A DNA stretch of 64,000 nt from Rhodopseudomonas palustris (GCF_003591005.1 NZ_QYYD01000011.1:62001-126000); one strand, 5' to 3'. Counted from the first letter of the stretch, positions 17,432 to 26,648 are shown. The notes: generated by a model not told the origin, from the sequence alone. Made by a program: numbers and translations.

Positions 17432-17745
17432 AGCGCCTCGACCAGGTCGTCGGCAATGCGTTCGAGAAAACGGGGCTTGAGGTGATCGCCGCGTAGCGTC
17501 ACTTGGGTTGATATACCGGTGGCCTCTTCGCAGAGGTACCCGATCTCAAGCGGCGTCTTCCAGCCTATCGCGAAGTCGGACCTCAATTCCACCAACACAT
17601 CTAGATCACTGTCCGGCCGCGCGTCGCCGCGCGAACGCGAACCGAACACGTACAGCTTGGCGACGCCCTCTGCCCTCAGAGCATCCGCCTTCTCGCGAAG
17701 GCGGGCGAGGATGGTCGCCAGCGGCATGTCGAGAACGGTTGTCAT
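17428..17745 (-). CDS. mntA: MntA-like nucleotidyltransferase antitoxin
   Basis: The 105-residue product has the minimal nucleotidyltransferase core: GSRSRGDARPDSDLDV gives the GS-x10-DxD metal-binding motif, and a third acidic residue is likely in VELRSD. This type of protein AMPylates its HepT partner to neutralise it. ATG at 17745 is preferred; an upstream start at 17763 is possible. Its stop overlaps the hepT start by four bases. The pair lies between mutB and meaB on the same strand, 35 bases after mutB, so it may ride on the mut transcript. Confidence 0.88.
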   Translation of the reverse strand: MTTVLDMPLATILARLREKADALRAEGVAKLYVFGSRSRGDARPDSDLDVLVELRSDFAIGWKTPLEIGYLCEEATGISTQVTLRGDHLKPRFLERIADDLVEAL

Positions 17746-17780
17746 GCCGTCATCGTACCACATCGCCGGTCGTCCCGCAG

Positions 17781-19940
17781 CTACTCCGCCGCCTGGCTCG
17801 TGTGCCCCAGCCTCGCGTTGAGCTTGTGGATCAGCTCTTCGGCGGCGTCGGCGATCACGGTGCCGGGCGGGAAGATCGCCTCGGCGCCGGACTTCTTCAG
17901 CGCGTCGTAGTCCTGCGGCGGGACGACGCCGCCGATGATGATCATGATGTCCTCGCGGCCCTGCTTCTTCAGCGCGGCCTTGAGCTCCGGCACCGCGGTG
18001 AGATGCGCGGCGGCGAGCGACGACACCCCGAGAATATGGACGTCGTTCTCCACCGCCTGGCGCGCCGCCTCGTCGGCGGTGGCGAACAGCGGCCCGATAT
18101 CGACGTCGAAGCCGATGTCGGCGAACGCCGAGGCGATCACCTTCTGGCCGCGGTCGTGGCCGTCCTGGCCGATCTTGGCGACCAGGATGCGCGGCCGCCG
18201 GCCCTCGGCGTCCTCGAACGCATCGATCAGCGCCTGCACCTTCTCCACGCGGTCCGACATGGTCGAAGCCTCCCGTTTGTAGACGCCGGTCAGCGACCGG
18301 ATCTCGGCGCGGTGCCGGCCGTAGACGGTCTCCAGCGCGTCGGAAATCTCGCCGACGGTGGCCTTGGCGCGTGCCGCGTCGATCGCCAGGGCCAGCAGAT
18401 TGCCGGTGCCATCGGACGCAGCGTTGGTCAGCGCGGCGAGGGCGGCATCGACGTCGGCCTGCTTGCGCTCCTTGCGCAGGCGGCCGAGCTTGTCGATCTG
18501 CAGCCGCCGCACGGTGGAATTCTCGACCTTGAGCACATCGAGCGGCGCTTCCTCGGTCGGCTTGTACTTGTTGACGCCGATCACCGACTGGCGGCCAGTG
18601 TCGATCCGCGCCTGGGTCTTGGCGGCGGCTTCTTCGATACGCAGCTTCGGCACGCCGGCTTCGATCGCCTTGGCCATGCCGCCGAGCGCCTCGACTTCCT
18701 GGATGTGGCCCCAGGCCTTGACGGCGAGGTCGTGGGTCAGCCGCTCGACGTAGTAACTGCCGCCCCACGGATCGATGATGCGCGTGGTGCCGCTCTCCTG
18801 CTGCAGGAACAGCTGGGTGTTGCGGGCGATGCGGGCCGAGAAGTCGGTCGGCAACGCCAGCGCTTCGTCGAGCGCGTTGGTGTGCAGCGACTGGGTGTGG
18901 CCCTGGGTCGCCGCCATCGCCTCGATCGTGGTGCGCATCACGTTGTTGTAGACGTCCTGCGCGGTCAGCGACCAGCCGGACGTCTGGCAATGCGTGCGCA
19001 GCGACAGCGACTTGTCGTTCTTCGGATCGAACTGCGTGAGCAGCTTGGCCCACAGCAGCCGCGCCGCGCGCATCTTGGCGACTTCCATGAAGAAGTTCAT
19101 GCCGATCGCCCAGAAGAATGACAGCCGCGGCGCAAACTTGTCGACGTCGAGCCCGGCCGCGATGCCGGCGCGGACGTATTCGACGCCGTCGGCCAGCGTG
19201 TAGGCGAGCTCGAGATCCTGCGTCGCGCCGGCTTCCTGCATGTGATAGCCGGAGATCGAAATCGAGTTGAACTTCGGCATCTTCTGCGACGTGTAGGCGA
19301 AGATGTCGGAGATGATCCGCATCGAAGGCGTCGGCGGATAGATGTACGTGTTGCGCACCATGAACTCTTTCAGAATATCATTCTGAATGGTGCCCGACAG
19401 CTTCTCCGGCGGCACGCCCTGTTCTTCGGCGGCGGCGACGAATAGCGCGAGGATAGGCAGCACCGCGCCGTTCATGGTCATCGACACGCTCATCTGGTCG
19501 AGCGGGATGCCGGCGAACAGCGTGCGCATGTCGTAGATACTATCGATCGCCACGCCCGCCATGCCGACGTCGCCGGCGACGCGCGGATGATCGGAGTCGT
19601 AGCCACGATGGGTGGCGAGGTCGAACGCCACCGACAGGCCCTTCTGGCCGGCGGCGAGATTGCGGCGATAGAACGCGTTGGAATCCTCGGCGGTGGAGAA
19701 GCCGGCATATTGCCGGATCGTCCACGGCTGGTTGACGTACATGGTCGGGTAGGGGCCGCGCAAGAACGGCGCGGTGCCCGGCCAAGTGTCGAGGAAATCG
19801 ATGCCGGCGACATCCGCTTCGGAGTAACCCGGCTTGACCAGGATGCCTTCGGGCGTCAGCCACGGCTGCGCCTCGCCTGCGGGCGCAGGGGCGTCGGTGG
19901 GCTGGAAGGCGAGGTCGGCGAAGTTCGGAATCTTGCTCAT
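17781..19940 (-). CDS. mutB: Methylmalonyl-CoA mutase, large (catalytic) subunit
   Basis: The 719-residue length and full domain order match the adenosylcobalamin-dependent mutase that interconverts methylmalonyl-CoA and succinyl-CoA in propionate metabolism. The substrate-binding TIM barrel carries [20 protein letters not shown] near residue 83 and [19 protein letters not shown]. The C-terminal flavodoxin-like B12 domain has GQDGHDRG at about 590-597, whose histidine is the lower cobalt ligand. A GFA gene and the small-subunit gene lie upstream on the same strand, and the chaperone meaB downstream. Confidence 0.97.
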   Translation of the reverse strand: MSKIPNFADLAFQPTDAPAPAGEAQPWLTPEGILVKPGYSEADVAGIDFLDTWPGTAPFLRGPYPTMYVNQPWTIRQYAGFSTAEDSNAFYRRNLAAGQKGLSVAFDLATHRGYDSDHPRVAGDVGMAGVAIDSIYDMRTLFAGIPLDQMSVSMTMNGAVLPILALFVAAAEEQGVPPEKLSGTIQNDILKEFMVRNTYIYPPTPSMRIISDIFAYTSQKMPKFNSISISGYHMQEAGATQDLELAYTLADGVEYVRAGIAAGLDVDKFAPRLSFFWAIGMNFFMEVAKMRAARLLWAKLLTQFDPKNDKSLSLRTHCQTSGWSLTAQDVYNNVMRTTIEAMAATQGHTQSLHTNALDEALALPTDFSARIARNTQLFLQQESGTTRIIDPWGGSYYVERLTHDLAVKAWGHIQEVEALGGMAKAIEAGVPKLRIEEAAAKTQARIDTGRQSVIGVNKYKPTEEAPLDVLKVENSTVRRLQIDKLGRLRKERKQADVDAALAALTNAASDGTGNLLALAIDAARAKATVGEISDALETVYGRHRAEIRSLTGVYKREASTMSDRVEKVQALIDAFEDAEGRRPRILVAKIGQDGHDRGQKVIASAFADIGFDVDIGPLFATADEAARQAVENDVHILGVSSLAAAHLTAVPELKAALKKQGREDIMIIIGGVVPPQDYDALKKSGAEAIFPPGTVIADAAEELIHKLNARLGHTSQAAE

Positions 19941-20000
19941 GTTCTTCGTTCTCTGTTCCCGCCGAGATTAGCACGGCCGGTTTGACGCGTCATGCGAGGC

Positions 20001-20465
20001 TCAGTCGTGGTCCGGCTGCTGATAGCTGAACACGTCGGCCAGCTTCTCGGGTCCGTAGTTCTGCTTGGTGGTTTTGCTCGGCAGGGCTGCGATCGTGCCG
20101 ACCCAGCCGAGACGAGACTCGGTGCCGAACTGCGAGGTCGGCACCAGCCGGTCCGGCCGGTCGAAGGTTCCGGTCATGATCTCGATACTGGTGCCTTCGA
20201 TCCGCCGATAGCTCATCGGTGTACCGCAGGCCTTGCAGAAGTCGCGCTCGGCGATCGAGGAGGAGCGGAACGACGCCGGCTTGCCGCGGGTCCAGGCGAA
20301 GCTGTCCTTGGCAATGTCGGCGAACGAGGCGAACGGAGCCCCGCTCGCCTTCTGGCACATCCGGCAGTGGCACAGCGTCACGCGCAGCGGAGCGGCCGAC
20401 AGCGCGAAGCGGAGCGCGCCGCACTGGCAGCCGCCGGTCAGCACGGGTCTGCCGGTCGCGGTCAT
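20001..20465 (-). CDS. GFA/CENP-V family zinc protein
   Basis: The 154-residue product has the beta-tent fold signature of glutathione-dependent formaldehyde-activating-like (GFA) proteins, with zinc-ligand cysteines in GGCQCGALRF, CHCRMCQKASG and CKACGTPMSY. Members bind glutathione or other thiols and zinc; most have no proven reaction. The start (20465) overlaps the mutA stop by four bases and the gene ends 60 bases before mutB, placing it inside the mutase operon. Whether it serves mutase chemistry or is a hitchhiker is open. Confidence 0.9.
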   Translation of the reverse strand: MTATGRPVLTGGCQCGALRFALSAAPLRVTLCHCRMCQKASGAPFASFADIAKDSFAWTRGKPASFRSSSIAERDFCKACGTPMSYRRIEGTSIEIMTGTFDRPDRLVPTSQFGTESRLGWVGTIAALPSKTTKQNYGPEKLADVFSYQQPDHD

Positions 20466-22333
20466 GCCGCCTCGATCTCGGTCCAGGCGTCGGTGAGGAG
20501 CGCGAGAGCGTCGCCGCCGGCGAAGATGAATTCCTGCACACCCGCCGCGCGCAGGCTGGCTTCCAGCTCGCCCGGGCGGCCGGCGAGATAGATCCGCTTG
20601 CAGCCGGCCTGGCGCAGCGCCTGGGCAGCCGGCGCCGCGTGCGCCGGGTAGGCCTTGTCGGACGAGCACAGGCAGGCGAATGCCGCGCCGGACGCCTTGA
20701 AGGCGGCGGCGAGCGCGGCCGGATCGGTAAAGCCTTCGCTGTCGATCGCCTCGATGCCGCCGGTCTCGAAGAAGCTCTTGGCAAAAGTCGCGCGCGCGGT
20801 GAAGTCGGCTGGTGTGCCGAGATTGGCGAGGAAGACCTTTGGCCGGGCACTCTTGGCGGCGAGCATGGCGTCGGACTTGTCGCGCAATGACTCAAACGGC
20901 GTGGCGAGCCGGACCGGGCTCAGCGGAGCGAAGCTGATCGTCACGCCTCCGGCGGGCGGCACGGCAGCGGGCGTCAGCTTCAGCACCGTCGGCGGGGCTT
21001 CGTGCAGGTTCGGGAATTCGCTGGCGCCGGTGAGCACGTCGCGGCGTTTACCGATCGCCTTGTCGCGCGCCGCGCGGGTGGCGGCGACCTTCGGCTGGAT
21101 GAGGCCGGCGGCGAGCGCGGCGAACGCCCCGCCGGCTTTCTCGATCTCCTGGAACTGCGTCCAGGCTGAGGCGCAGAGCTCCTGCGTCAGCGCCTCGATG
21201 CCGCCGGCGCCGGCGGCCGGATCGGCAACCTTGTCGAGGTTGGACTCCTCGAGAAGGATCAACTGCGTGTTGCGGGCGACGCGGCGCGCGAAGGCGTCGG
21301 GCAGGCCGAGCGCCAGCGTATGCGGCAGCACCACCAGCGAATTGGCGCCGCCGGTTGCGGCCGCGAAGGTCGCCACGGTGGCGCGCAGCATGTTCACCGA
21401 CGGGTCGCGCTGCGTCAGCATCCGCCACGCGCTCTCGGCGGCGACGAACAGCGGCTTCGGGGCCAGCCCGCAACTCTCCTCGACGCGCGCCCAGAGCAGC
21501 CGCAAGGCGCGGAACTTCGCCAGCGTCAGGAACTGATCGGCATCCGACGACAGCCGCGCATAGATCATGCTGCGCGCCTGGTCGAGCGGCATACCGGCGC
21601 CGTCGAGCGCGCGCAGATAGGCCGTGGCGGAGGCGAGCACAAACGCCAGCTCCTGGGCTTCTGATCCGCCGGCGTCGTGGATGACGCGGCCGTCGGCGGC
21701 GAGCAGGTTGGAGTTAAACCCAAGCTTGGCGAGGCCGGTGGCGACTTGCGCGACGCCGCCGGCGATCTCGGCCCAACCGGACGCGCTCGATCCCTGCACG
21801 GCGCGGGCGCCGAGCGGATCGATGCCGAAGCGGATGTTGCAGGCGGCCGGATCGGTGCCGCGGTGCTTGATCAGGTCGGCGAGATGACGAACGAGGTCGC
21901 AGGATTGCGGCGCGAACTGCAACTCGATTGCGATGCCGGCGTCGAGATGAATGCCCTCGAGGACCGTCTCGAGCGCGTCCTTGGTCGGCGGCAGCCCGAA
22001 GCCGCGGGCGCCGACGCTGCCGGCGAACACCAGCACCAGTCCGGTCGCGCCGTTCTCGAGATCGTGCAGTGCCTGCTTGTTGGCCTCGCGCGCGTCCGGA
22101 TGATCGATCCGCTGGGTGATGATCCACGGCGCTGCGGGCGCGCGGCCGGCGACCGGCGCGGCCGCTTTGGCGCGCGGATAGATCGGCTGAATGGTCAGGC
22201 CGTCATGCGTCTTGCTGACCAGCTTTTCGAACGGGGCGCCTTTCAGCACGCCATCGACCAGCTTGCGCCATTGGTCGTGGTCGGCCTGCGGGAAATCAGC
22301 GGCGAGCGTGAGCTCGTTGTTTGCAGAAGACAT
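20462..22333 (-). CDS. mutA: Methylmalonyl-CoA mutase, small subunit
   Basis: The 623-residue product parallels the large subunit but is degenerate, as expected for the non-catalytic partner. The barrel region retains QPIYPRA and IDPLGARAVQGS. The C-terminal B12-like domain (from about 480) lacks the DxHxxG ligand motif, with NLGTPADFTARA at that place. ATG at 22333 was chosen because the 29 residues of upstream open frame are Cys/Arg-rich and unlike the family. It is the first gene of the leftward mutA-GFA-mutB-mntA-hepT-DUF3298-meaB run. Confidence 0.93.
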   Translation of the reverse strand: MSSANNELTLAADFPQADHDQWRKLVDGVLKGAPFEKLVSKTHDGLTIQPIYPRAKAAAPVAGRAPAAPWIITQRIDHPDAREANKQALHDLENGATGLVLVFAGSVGARGFGLPPTKDALETVLEGIHLDAGIAIELQFAPQSCDLVRHLADLIKHRGTDPAACNIRFGIDPLGARAVQGSSASGWAEIAGGVAQVATGLAKLGFNSNLLAADGRVIHDAGGSEAQELAFVLASATAYLRALDGAGMPLDQARSMIYARLSSDADQFLTLAKFRALRLLWARVEESCGLAPKPLFVAAESAWRMLTQRDPSVNMLRATVATFAAATGGANSLVVLPHTLALGLPDAFARRVARNTQLILLEESNLDKVADPAAGAGGIEALTQELCASAWTQFQEIEKAGGAFAALAAGLIQPKVAATRAARDKAIGKRRDVLTGASEFPNLHEAPPTVLKLTPAAVPPAGGVTISFAPLSPVRLATPFESLRDKSDAMLAAKSARPKVFLANLGTPADFTARATFAKSFFETGGIEAIDSEGFTDPAALAAAFKASGAAFACLCSSDKAYPAHAAPAAQALRQAGCKRIYLAGRPGELEASLRAAGVQEFIFAGGDALALLTDAWTEIEAA

Positions 22334-22438
22334 TTTGAAAACCGGACTCCGACACAAAACTTGGTTGCACCGGAAAATGCCACGCGGGGCGCGGCATGCC
22401 AAACGGTTGTTTTGGGCCAAAAGGCGCAGTCGGCAGAA

Positions 22439-22942
22439 TTATATGCTGCATTGCCCGCGTGGCGGTAATCGCTCGATTCCACCGGTGGGGAGCGCCGCCA
22501 AGGCGTCCTTGAGCGACCGTCCGCCGATGGTCCCGTCAGGCCGGATCTCGACCAGCGGCACCAGCACGAAGGCGCGCTCGAACAGCCGCGGATGCGGCAG
22601 CGTGAGATCGGGGCGGTTGATGACCCCGTCGTCGTACGACAATAAGTCGAGATCGAGCGTGCGCGGACCCCAGCGACGCTCATTGGCACGGTCGCGGCCG
22701 AACTTCTTCTCGATCTTGTGCAGCGTGAACAGCAGCGCGTGCGGATCGAGCGAGGTGTCTATCGCGATGCAGGCGTTGATGAAACGATCCTGCTGCTCGT
22801 CGCCCCATGGCGGCGTGGTGTAGTCCGAGGAACGCGCCAGCAATTCGGCCTGGGTCATGCCGCAGATGTTGGCGATCGCCTTGTCGAACGTCGCGCGGAC
22901 GTCGCCGACATTGCCGCCCAGCGCGATCAGGGCCTCAGCCAT
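22439..22942 (-). CDS. folK: 6-hydroxymethyl-7,8-dihydropterin pyrophosphokinase
   Basis: The 167-residue enzyme transfers pyrophosphate from ATP to hydroxymethyldihydropterin in folate synthesis. The hallmark LGGNVGD start, the PPWGDEQQDRFINA segment and the RWGPRTLDLDLL signature near residue 92 are all present. It is the third of the leftward genes folP, folB, folK and overlaps folB by eight bases, so the trio is one transcription unit. It ends about 105 bases before mutA. Confidence 0.96.
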   Translation of the reverse strand: MAEALIALGGNVGDVRATFDKAIANICGMTQAELLARSSDYTTPPWGDEQQDRFINACIAIDTSLDPHALLFTLHKIEKKFGRDRANERRWGPRTLDLDLLSYDDGVINRPDLTLPHPRLFERAFVLVPLVEIRPDGTIGGRSLKDALAALPTGGIERLPPRGQCSI

Positions 22943-23312
22943 GCGTCGCCTGGCGCGAGCGAGTGATGATCACGCCGACATCGTCGAAAATCGCAGGGAT
23001 CGGCGCGTGAGGTTTGTGCACCTTGATCTTGACCGCGCTGATTTTGGGGAAGGCCGACAGGATCGCTTCGGCCACGGCGCCGGCGGCGCGTTCGAGGAGT
23101 TTGTAGTTGGCATCCTTGAACGCGGCGGTCGCGCAGGCGACCACGTTGGAATAGGACACGGTGTCGGACAGCCGGTCGGTCCGCGAGGACTCGGCAAGAT
23201 CGATCGCGAGTTCGAGGTCGATGACGAAGCGCTGACCGACTTCGGTCTCGTGATCCATCACGCCGTGCCGCGCATGCAGCACCAGGCCGGTGATGAAGAT
23301 GATGTCGCTCAT
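22935..23312 (-). CDS. folB: Dihydroneopterin aldolase
   Basis: This 125-residue protein of the FolB/tunnelling fold cleaves dihydroneopterin to hydroxymethyldihydropterin and glycolaldehyde. It shows the conserved start DIIFITGLVLHARHGV with the substrate-binding residues of the family, EVGQRFVIDLEL, and the C-terminal KISAVKIKVHKPHAPI strand. It overlaps folP by four bases and folK by eight, consistent with coordinated expression. Confidence 0.95.
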   Translation of the reverse strand: MSDIIFITGLVLHARHGVMDHETEVGQRFVIDLELAIDLAESSRTDRLSDTVSYSNVVACATAAFKDANYKLLERAAGAVAEAILSAFPKISAVKIKVHKPHAPIPAIFDDVGVIITRSRQATHG

Positions 23313-24178
23313 CGGCTGTCCTCGATGCTGGTGGTGATCGCGTGCGCGACCTTCAGCGCCTGTGCGGTGGCGGCGACGTCGTGGGCGCGGATGATCCGCG
23401 CGCCGTTCTGCACCGCGATCAGATGCGCCGCAAGCGAGCCGCCGAGGCGGTCCTTCGGCTCCGACGGCACGACCGTGCTGATAAAACGTTTGCGCGAGGC
23501 GCCGACCAGGATCGGCAGACCGAAATGCTTGAACTCGGCGAGCCGCGCCAGCGCCATCATGCTCTGCCGCGGCGTCTTGCCGAAGCCGATGCCGGGATCG
23601 AGCACAATGTGAGTGTCGGCGATGCCGGCACGCGCGGCGAGCGCCAGCGAGCGCGCAAAGAAGGCGTCGATATCCGCGATGATGTCGATCGCCTCATCGA
23701 CCGCTTCGCGGTTGTGCATCACCACGAGGGGCGCGCCGTGCGCGGCGACGACGGCCGCCATCTTCGGATCGCGCTGCAGGCCCCAGACGTCGTTGGCAAT
23801 CGACGCGCCGTTGGCGAGCGCCCAGTCGACCACCTCGGCCTTCATGCTGTCGATCGACACTGGCGCGCCGAGCGCCGCAACAGCCGCAAGCACCGGACGC
23901 AGCCGCTGCAACTCCTGTTCGGCCGAGACCGGCTGCGAGCCATAGGGCCGCGTCGACTCCGCCCCAATGTCGATGATATCGGCACCCTCGGCAATCATCC
24001 GCGCGGCATGCTCGCGCGCGCGCTCCGGCGAGATGAAGTCTCCGCCATCGGAGAACGAATCCGGGGTGATGTTGAGCACGCCCATCACGGCCGGCACCGG
24101 GCGCGCCAGCAACGCGCGCAGCGGATGGGACCGCGCCGCTGCGGTCGGTGTCGCCGGAATGTGCTGCGCCGCGCTCAT
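23309..24178 (-). CDS. folP: Dihydropteroate synthase
   Basis: Started at 24178 the product has 289 residues (an ATG at 24247 is an alternative). It condenses p-aminobenzoate with dihydropterin pyrophosphate. Signatures are GVLNITPDSFSDGG, the pterin-site IDIGAESTRPYG, SIDSMKAEV, DPGIGFGKT and VGASRKRFIS. The first 35 residues are an unconserved leader. It heads the fol operon and is divergent from the MFS transporter gene, with 182 bases between the starts. Confidence 0.96.
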   Translation of the reverse strand: MSAAQHIPATPTAAARSHPLRALLARPVPAVMGVLNITPDSFSDGGDFISPERAREHAARMIAEGADIIDIGAESTRPYGSQPVSAEQELQRLRPVLAAVAALGAPVSIDSMKAEVVDWALANGASIANDVWGLQRDPKMAAVVAAHGAPLVVMHNREAVDEAIDIIADIDAFFARSLALAARAGIADTHIVLDPGIGFGKTPRQSMMALARLAEFKHFGLPILVGASRKRFISTVVPSEPKDRLGGSLAAHLIAVQNGARIIRAHDVAATAQALKVAHAITTSIEDSR

Positions 24179-24360
24179 GCCAGCGCTTTGCGCGGGAAGC
24201 GGCGGACTGTCAAGCGGGGCAGCGTGGGGCCGTTTGCCGGTGGCCATTCGACGGCCGACGTGTGGTTGCGACCAGAAAACAGCAGCAACGAACCACACGC
24301 GGACATCGGCCGCCGGACGTGATATGCGCAGCCAGCGCTCCAATAAGAAGAGGCAGATTC

Positions 24361-25620
24361 GTGGAAGCAGGTCGAAAAGCTCCGGGCGAGCGCTGGTCAT
24401 CCTGGACCATCATGCTGTGCGCGGCGGCGATCCTGATGATCACGATGGGCATCCGGCAGACCTCCGGCCTGTTCATCGATCCCATCAACAGCAGCACGGG
24501 CCTCGGCATCGTTGCGATCTCGTTCGCGCTGGCGATCGCGCAGTTCGTCTGGGGACTGGTGCAGCCGCTGTTCGGCGCCATCGCCGACAAGCACGGCCCG
24601 CGCGCCACGCTTGTGAGCGGAGCGCTGCTGCTGGTCGCAGGCCTCGCGCTGACGCCGTTCACGGTCCACTCCGAATGGGGCCTGGTGCTGACCATGGGGA
24701 TTCTGACCGCGGCAGGCGCGGGCGCCGGCAGCTTTTCGGTGCTGATCGGCGCCAGCGCGCAGCGGCTGTCGCCGGATCGGCGCTCGTTCGCAGCGGGCTT
24801 TATCAACGCCGGCGGTTCGTTCGGCCAGTTCGTGTTCGCTCCGTTTGTCCAGGCCGTGATCAGTTCGTTCGGCTGGGTCGTCGCCATGTTCGCACTGGCG
24901 GCGAGTGCGCTCGTCACCATTCCGCTGAGCTGGCTGGTCAGCCGCGATGTCCCGGCACAGCCGGCCGCCGATCCGCTGCCCTCGTCAGACCTGATGGCGC
25001 AGATCCGCACGTCGATGCGTGATCGCAGCTATCTGTGCCTGCACGCGGGCTTCTTCACCTGCGGCTTTCACATCGCTTTCCTGGTCACGCATCTCCCCGG
25101 CGAGGTGGCGCTATGCGGACAGTCGGCGGCGGTCTCGGCCACGTCGATCGGTCTCATCGGCCTGTTCAACATCGCCGGCAGCCTGTGCGCCGGCTGGCTC
25201 GGCAACTTTTGTCGGATGAAGTACATCCTGGCCGTGATGTACGCGAGCCGGGCGGTGATCATCGCGATCTATCTGGTGTCGCCCAAAGACCCGATCACGT
25301 TCTACGTGTTCGCAGCGGCGCTCGGCTTCACCTGGCTCGCCACCGTGCCGCCGACGGCCGGGCTCGTCGCCAAGCTGTTCGGGACGCGCTATCTGGCTAC
25401 ACTGTTCGGCCTGACGCTGTTGTCCCACCAGATCGGCGGTTTCTTCGGCGCTTGGCTGGGCGGACTGGCGGTGGCGCGCAATGGCGATTATCAGTTGATG
25501 TGGTACGCCGATATCCTGCTCGCCTTGTTGGCGGCTTTGATCAATCTTCCGATCCTCGAGGCCAAAGTGCGAATGAGCGCGAGCGACAGCACCCACCGTG
25601 CGGGCGCGTCCTCCTCCTGA
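24361..25620 (+). CDS. Major facilitator superfamily transporter
   Basis: GTG at 24361, eight bases after an AGAAGAGG ribosome binding site, gives 419 residues; the open frame upstream runs antisense through the folP leader. About twelve hydrophobic helices are visible, with the MFS loop motif GAIADKHGPRATLV between TM2 and TM3 and a large charged loop near residue 210. The pattern (SGLFIDPINSSTGLG, then RRSFAAGFINAGGSFGQ) resembles the monocarboxylate/oxalate-formate antiporter-like branch. The substrate is not inferable from context. Confidence 0.9.
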   Translation: MEAGRKAPGERWSSWTIMLCAAAILMITMGIRQTSGLFIDPINSSTGLGIVAISFALAIAQFVWGLVQPLFGAIADKHGPRATLVSGALLLVAGLALTPFTVHSEWGLVLTMGILTAAGAGAGSFSVLIGASAQRLSPDRRSFAAGFINAGGSFGQFVFAPFVQAVISSFGWVVAMFALAASALVTIPLSWLVSRDVPAQPAADPLPSSDLMAQIRTSMRDRSYLCLHAGFFTCGFHIAFLVTHLPGEVALCGQSAAVSATSIGLIGLFNIAGSLCAGWLGNFCRMKYILAVMYASRAVIIAIYLVSPKDPITFYVFAAALGFTWLATVPPTAGLVAKLFGTRYLATLFGLTLLSHQIGGFFGAWLGGLAVARNGDYQLMWYADILLALLAALINLPILEAKVRMSASDSTHRAGASSS

Positions 25621-25759
25621 CGAAGCTCGCATCTGCGCTGGCCGCCGCGAACGTCATGCTGACCGGCAATCGCCAACTCATGTTCAGCGTCGGGATTCAG
25701 ATTGCCGTCGTTAACGACTGTGGCGGCCAGGCTCCTCGAAACGTTGCTTGACTTGCGAA

Positions 25760-25774
25760 GAACATAATGTGAAC
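25760..25774. promoter_or_regulatory. LexA (SOS) box
   Basis: GAAC-ATAATGT-GAAC is a perfect match, read on the other strand, to the alphaproteobacterial LexA operator GTTC-N7-GTTC. It lies 34 bases before the next ATG, overlapping where a -10 element would follow TTGACT (25748-25753). Confidence 0.75.
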
Positions 25775-25807
25775 ATTCTTCGCAGTTCGAAGCTTGGAGG
25801 TGGTTAG

Positions 25808-26056
25808 ATGGCGGATGTGACTTACTACGTCGCGCTGCCGTTTCGGGCGTCGGACGACGGCGTCGTGGCGGGTGAGCCGGCGGAGTGTCAGAGCGCCAGC
25901 GGGGCGATCAGGCGGGCGGAAGCGCTGGCACGGCTGGCCGAGAATGCCGGGGCCGTAGCGTTCAGCCGAACCGGTGATCCGTTGATCGGCGAGTTTCAGG
26001 ATGCGGTGTTGATCAAGGCGTTTGGCGAGGTGCCGAGCGAGTTCGCGGGATTCTGA
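25808..26056 (+). CDS. Small SOS-linked protein of unknown function (82 residues)
   Basis: ATG at 25808 follows the ribosome binding site TTGGAGGTGG. The product is soluble and predicted alpha/beta: a strand-rich start (DVTYYVALPFRASDD), a helix with alternating charge (AIRRAEALARLAENAGAVAFSR), then GEFQDAVLIKAFGEVP. I recognise no named family, but the codon usage and pattern look like a true gene. The perfect LexA box in its promoter suggests induction by DNA damage. It is monocistronic: the next genes are on the opposite strand. Confidence 0.78.
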   Translation: MADVTYYVALPFRASDDGVVAGEPAECQSASGAIRRAEALARLAENAGAVAFSRTGDPLIGEFQDAVLIKAFGEVPSEFAGF

Positions 26057-26124
26057 GAGGCGAAGTCGCGAACGAGCGATTTCAATCTGTGGCGAGTTGA
26101 AGGACGTCGCCGCTTCCACACGCC

Positions 26125-26208
26125 GTCATGGCGAGCGTAGCGAAGCCATCCAGCTTCGTGCACGGCGCGTCTGGATTGCTTCGCTGCGCTCGCAATGACC
26201 GCAATGAC
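26125..26208. repeat. Family B palindromic repeat
   Basis: GTCATGGCGAGCGTAGCGAAGCCATCCAG pairs imperfectly with CTGGATTGCTTCGCTGCGCTCGCAATGAC; the GCAATGAC end is duplicated. Four copies of this family occur in the window. Confidence 0.8.
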
Positions 26209-26221
26209 GATGCCCGGGCGA

Positions 26222-26629
26222 TTAGTAGCTGATCTTCAGCGGCAGCTTCCGGGCCTGCTCGATCAGCTGTCCGACTTCCTTTTCGGACGGCAGGGCGCGC
26301 AGCAATTTGCGCTGCAGGTTGGCTTCTTTCATGTTCTGCGCCAGCCGCGCCGGGTTGCGGTGGGTGAATTCGCGCAGCGTGTTGACACCGGCGGCGCGCA
26401 GCAATTCGGCTTTGGCCTTGCCCATGCCGGGGATGCGCATGCAGTCGGCGATGTTGGCCCATTCCAGCAACTGCTGCTCGCTGAGGCCGGTCTTGGCGGC
26501 GAGTGCCTTACGTCCGCGCGTCGTTTTGGCGGCTTCGAGCAGGGCTTCGGTGGTGCGGATGCCGACGGATTTCAGCTTGGCGGCTGCTGCTGTGGAGATG
26601 CCGTCAATCTGGGAGATAGGGTATGTCAT
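26222..26629 (-). CDS. DUF4332 helix-hairpin-helix protein
   Basis: The 135-residue product is all-helical and carries two tandem hairpin units: QIDGISTAAAAKLKSVGIRT at the start and CMRIPGMGKAKAELLRAAGV near residue 63. Each has the G-x-G/hairpin geometry that binds DNA non-specifically or mediates protein contacts in DUF4332 proteins. No catalytic motif is visible. It is followed on the same strand, in transcription order after the next entry, with a 19-base gap, so the two small genes probably form an operon. Confidence 0.85.
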   Translation of the reverse strand: MTYPISQIDGISTAAAAKLKSVGIRTTEALLEAAKTTRGRKALAAKTGLSEQQLLEWANIADCMRIPGMGKAKAELLRAAGVNTLREFTHRNPARLAQNMKEANLQRKLLRALPSEKEVGQLIEQARKLPLKISY

Positions 26630-26648
26630 GATACTCGGGAACTGGGAG

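Noticed and set aside
17746-19053. Upstream part of a 541-residue frame ending in the MntA-like protein
   Set aside because: Only the last 105 codons (from 17745) encode a protein family; the rest is a shadow of mutB in another frame.
23342-24322. 326-residue open frame on the + strand
   Set aside because: It is antisense to folP and folB, is Arg/His-rich and matches no family; long antisense frames are expected at this GC content.
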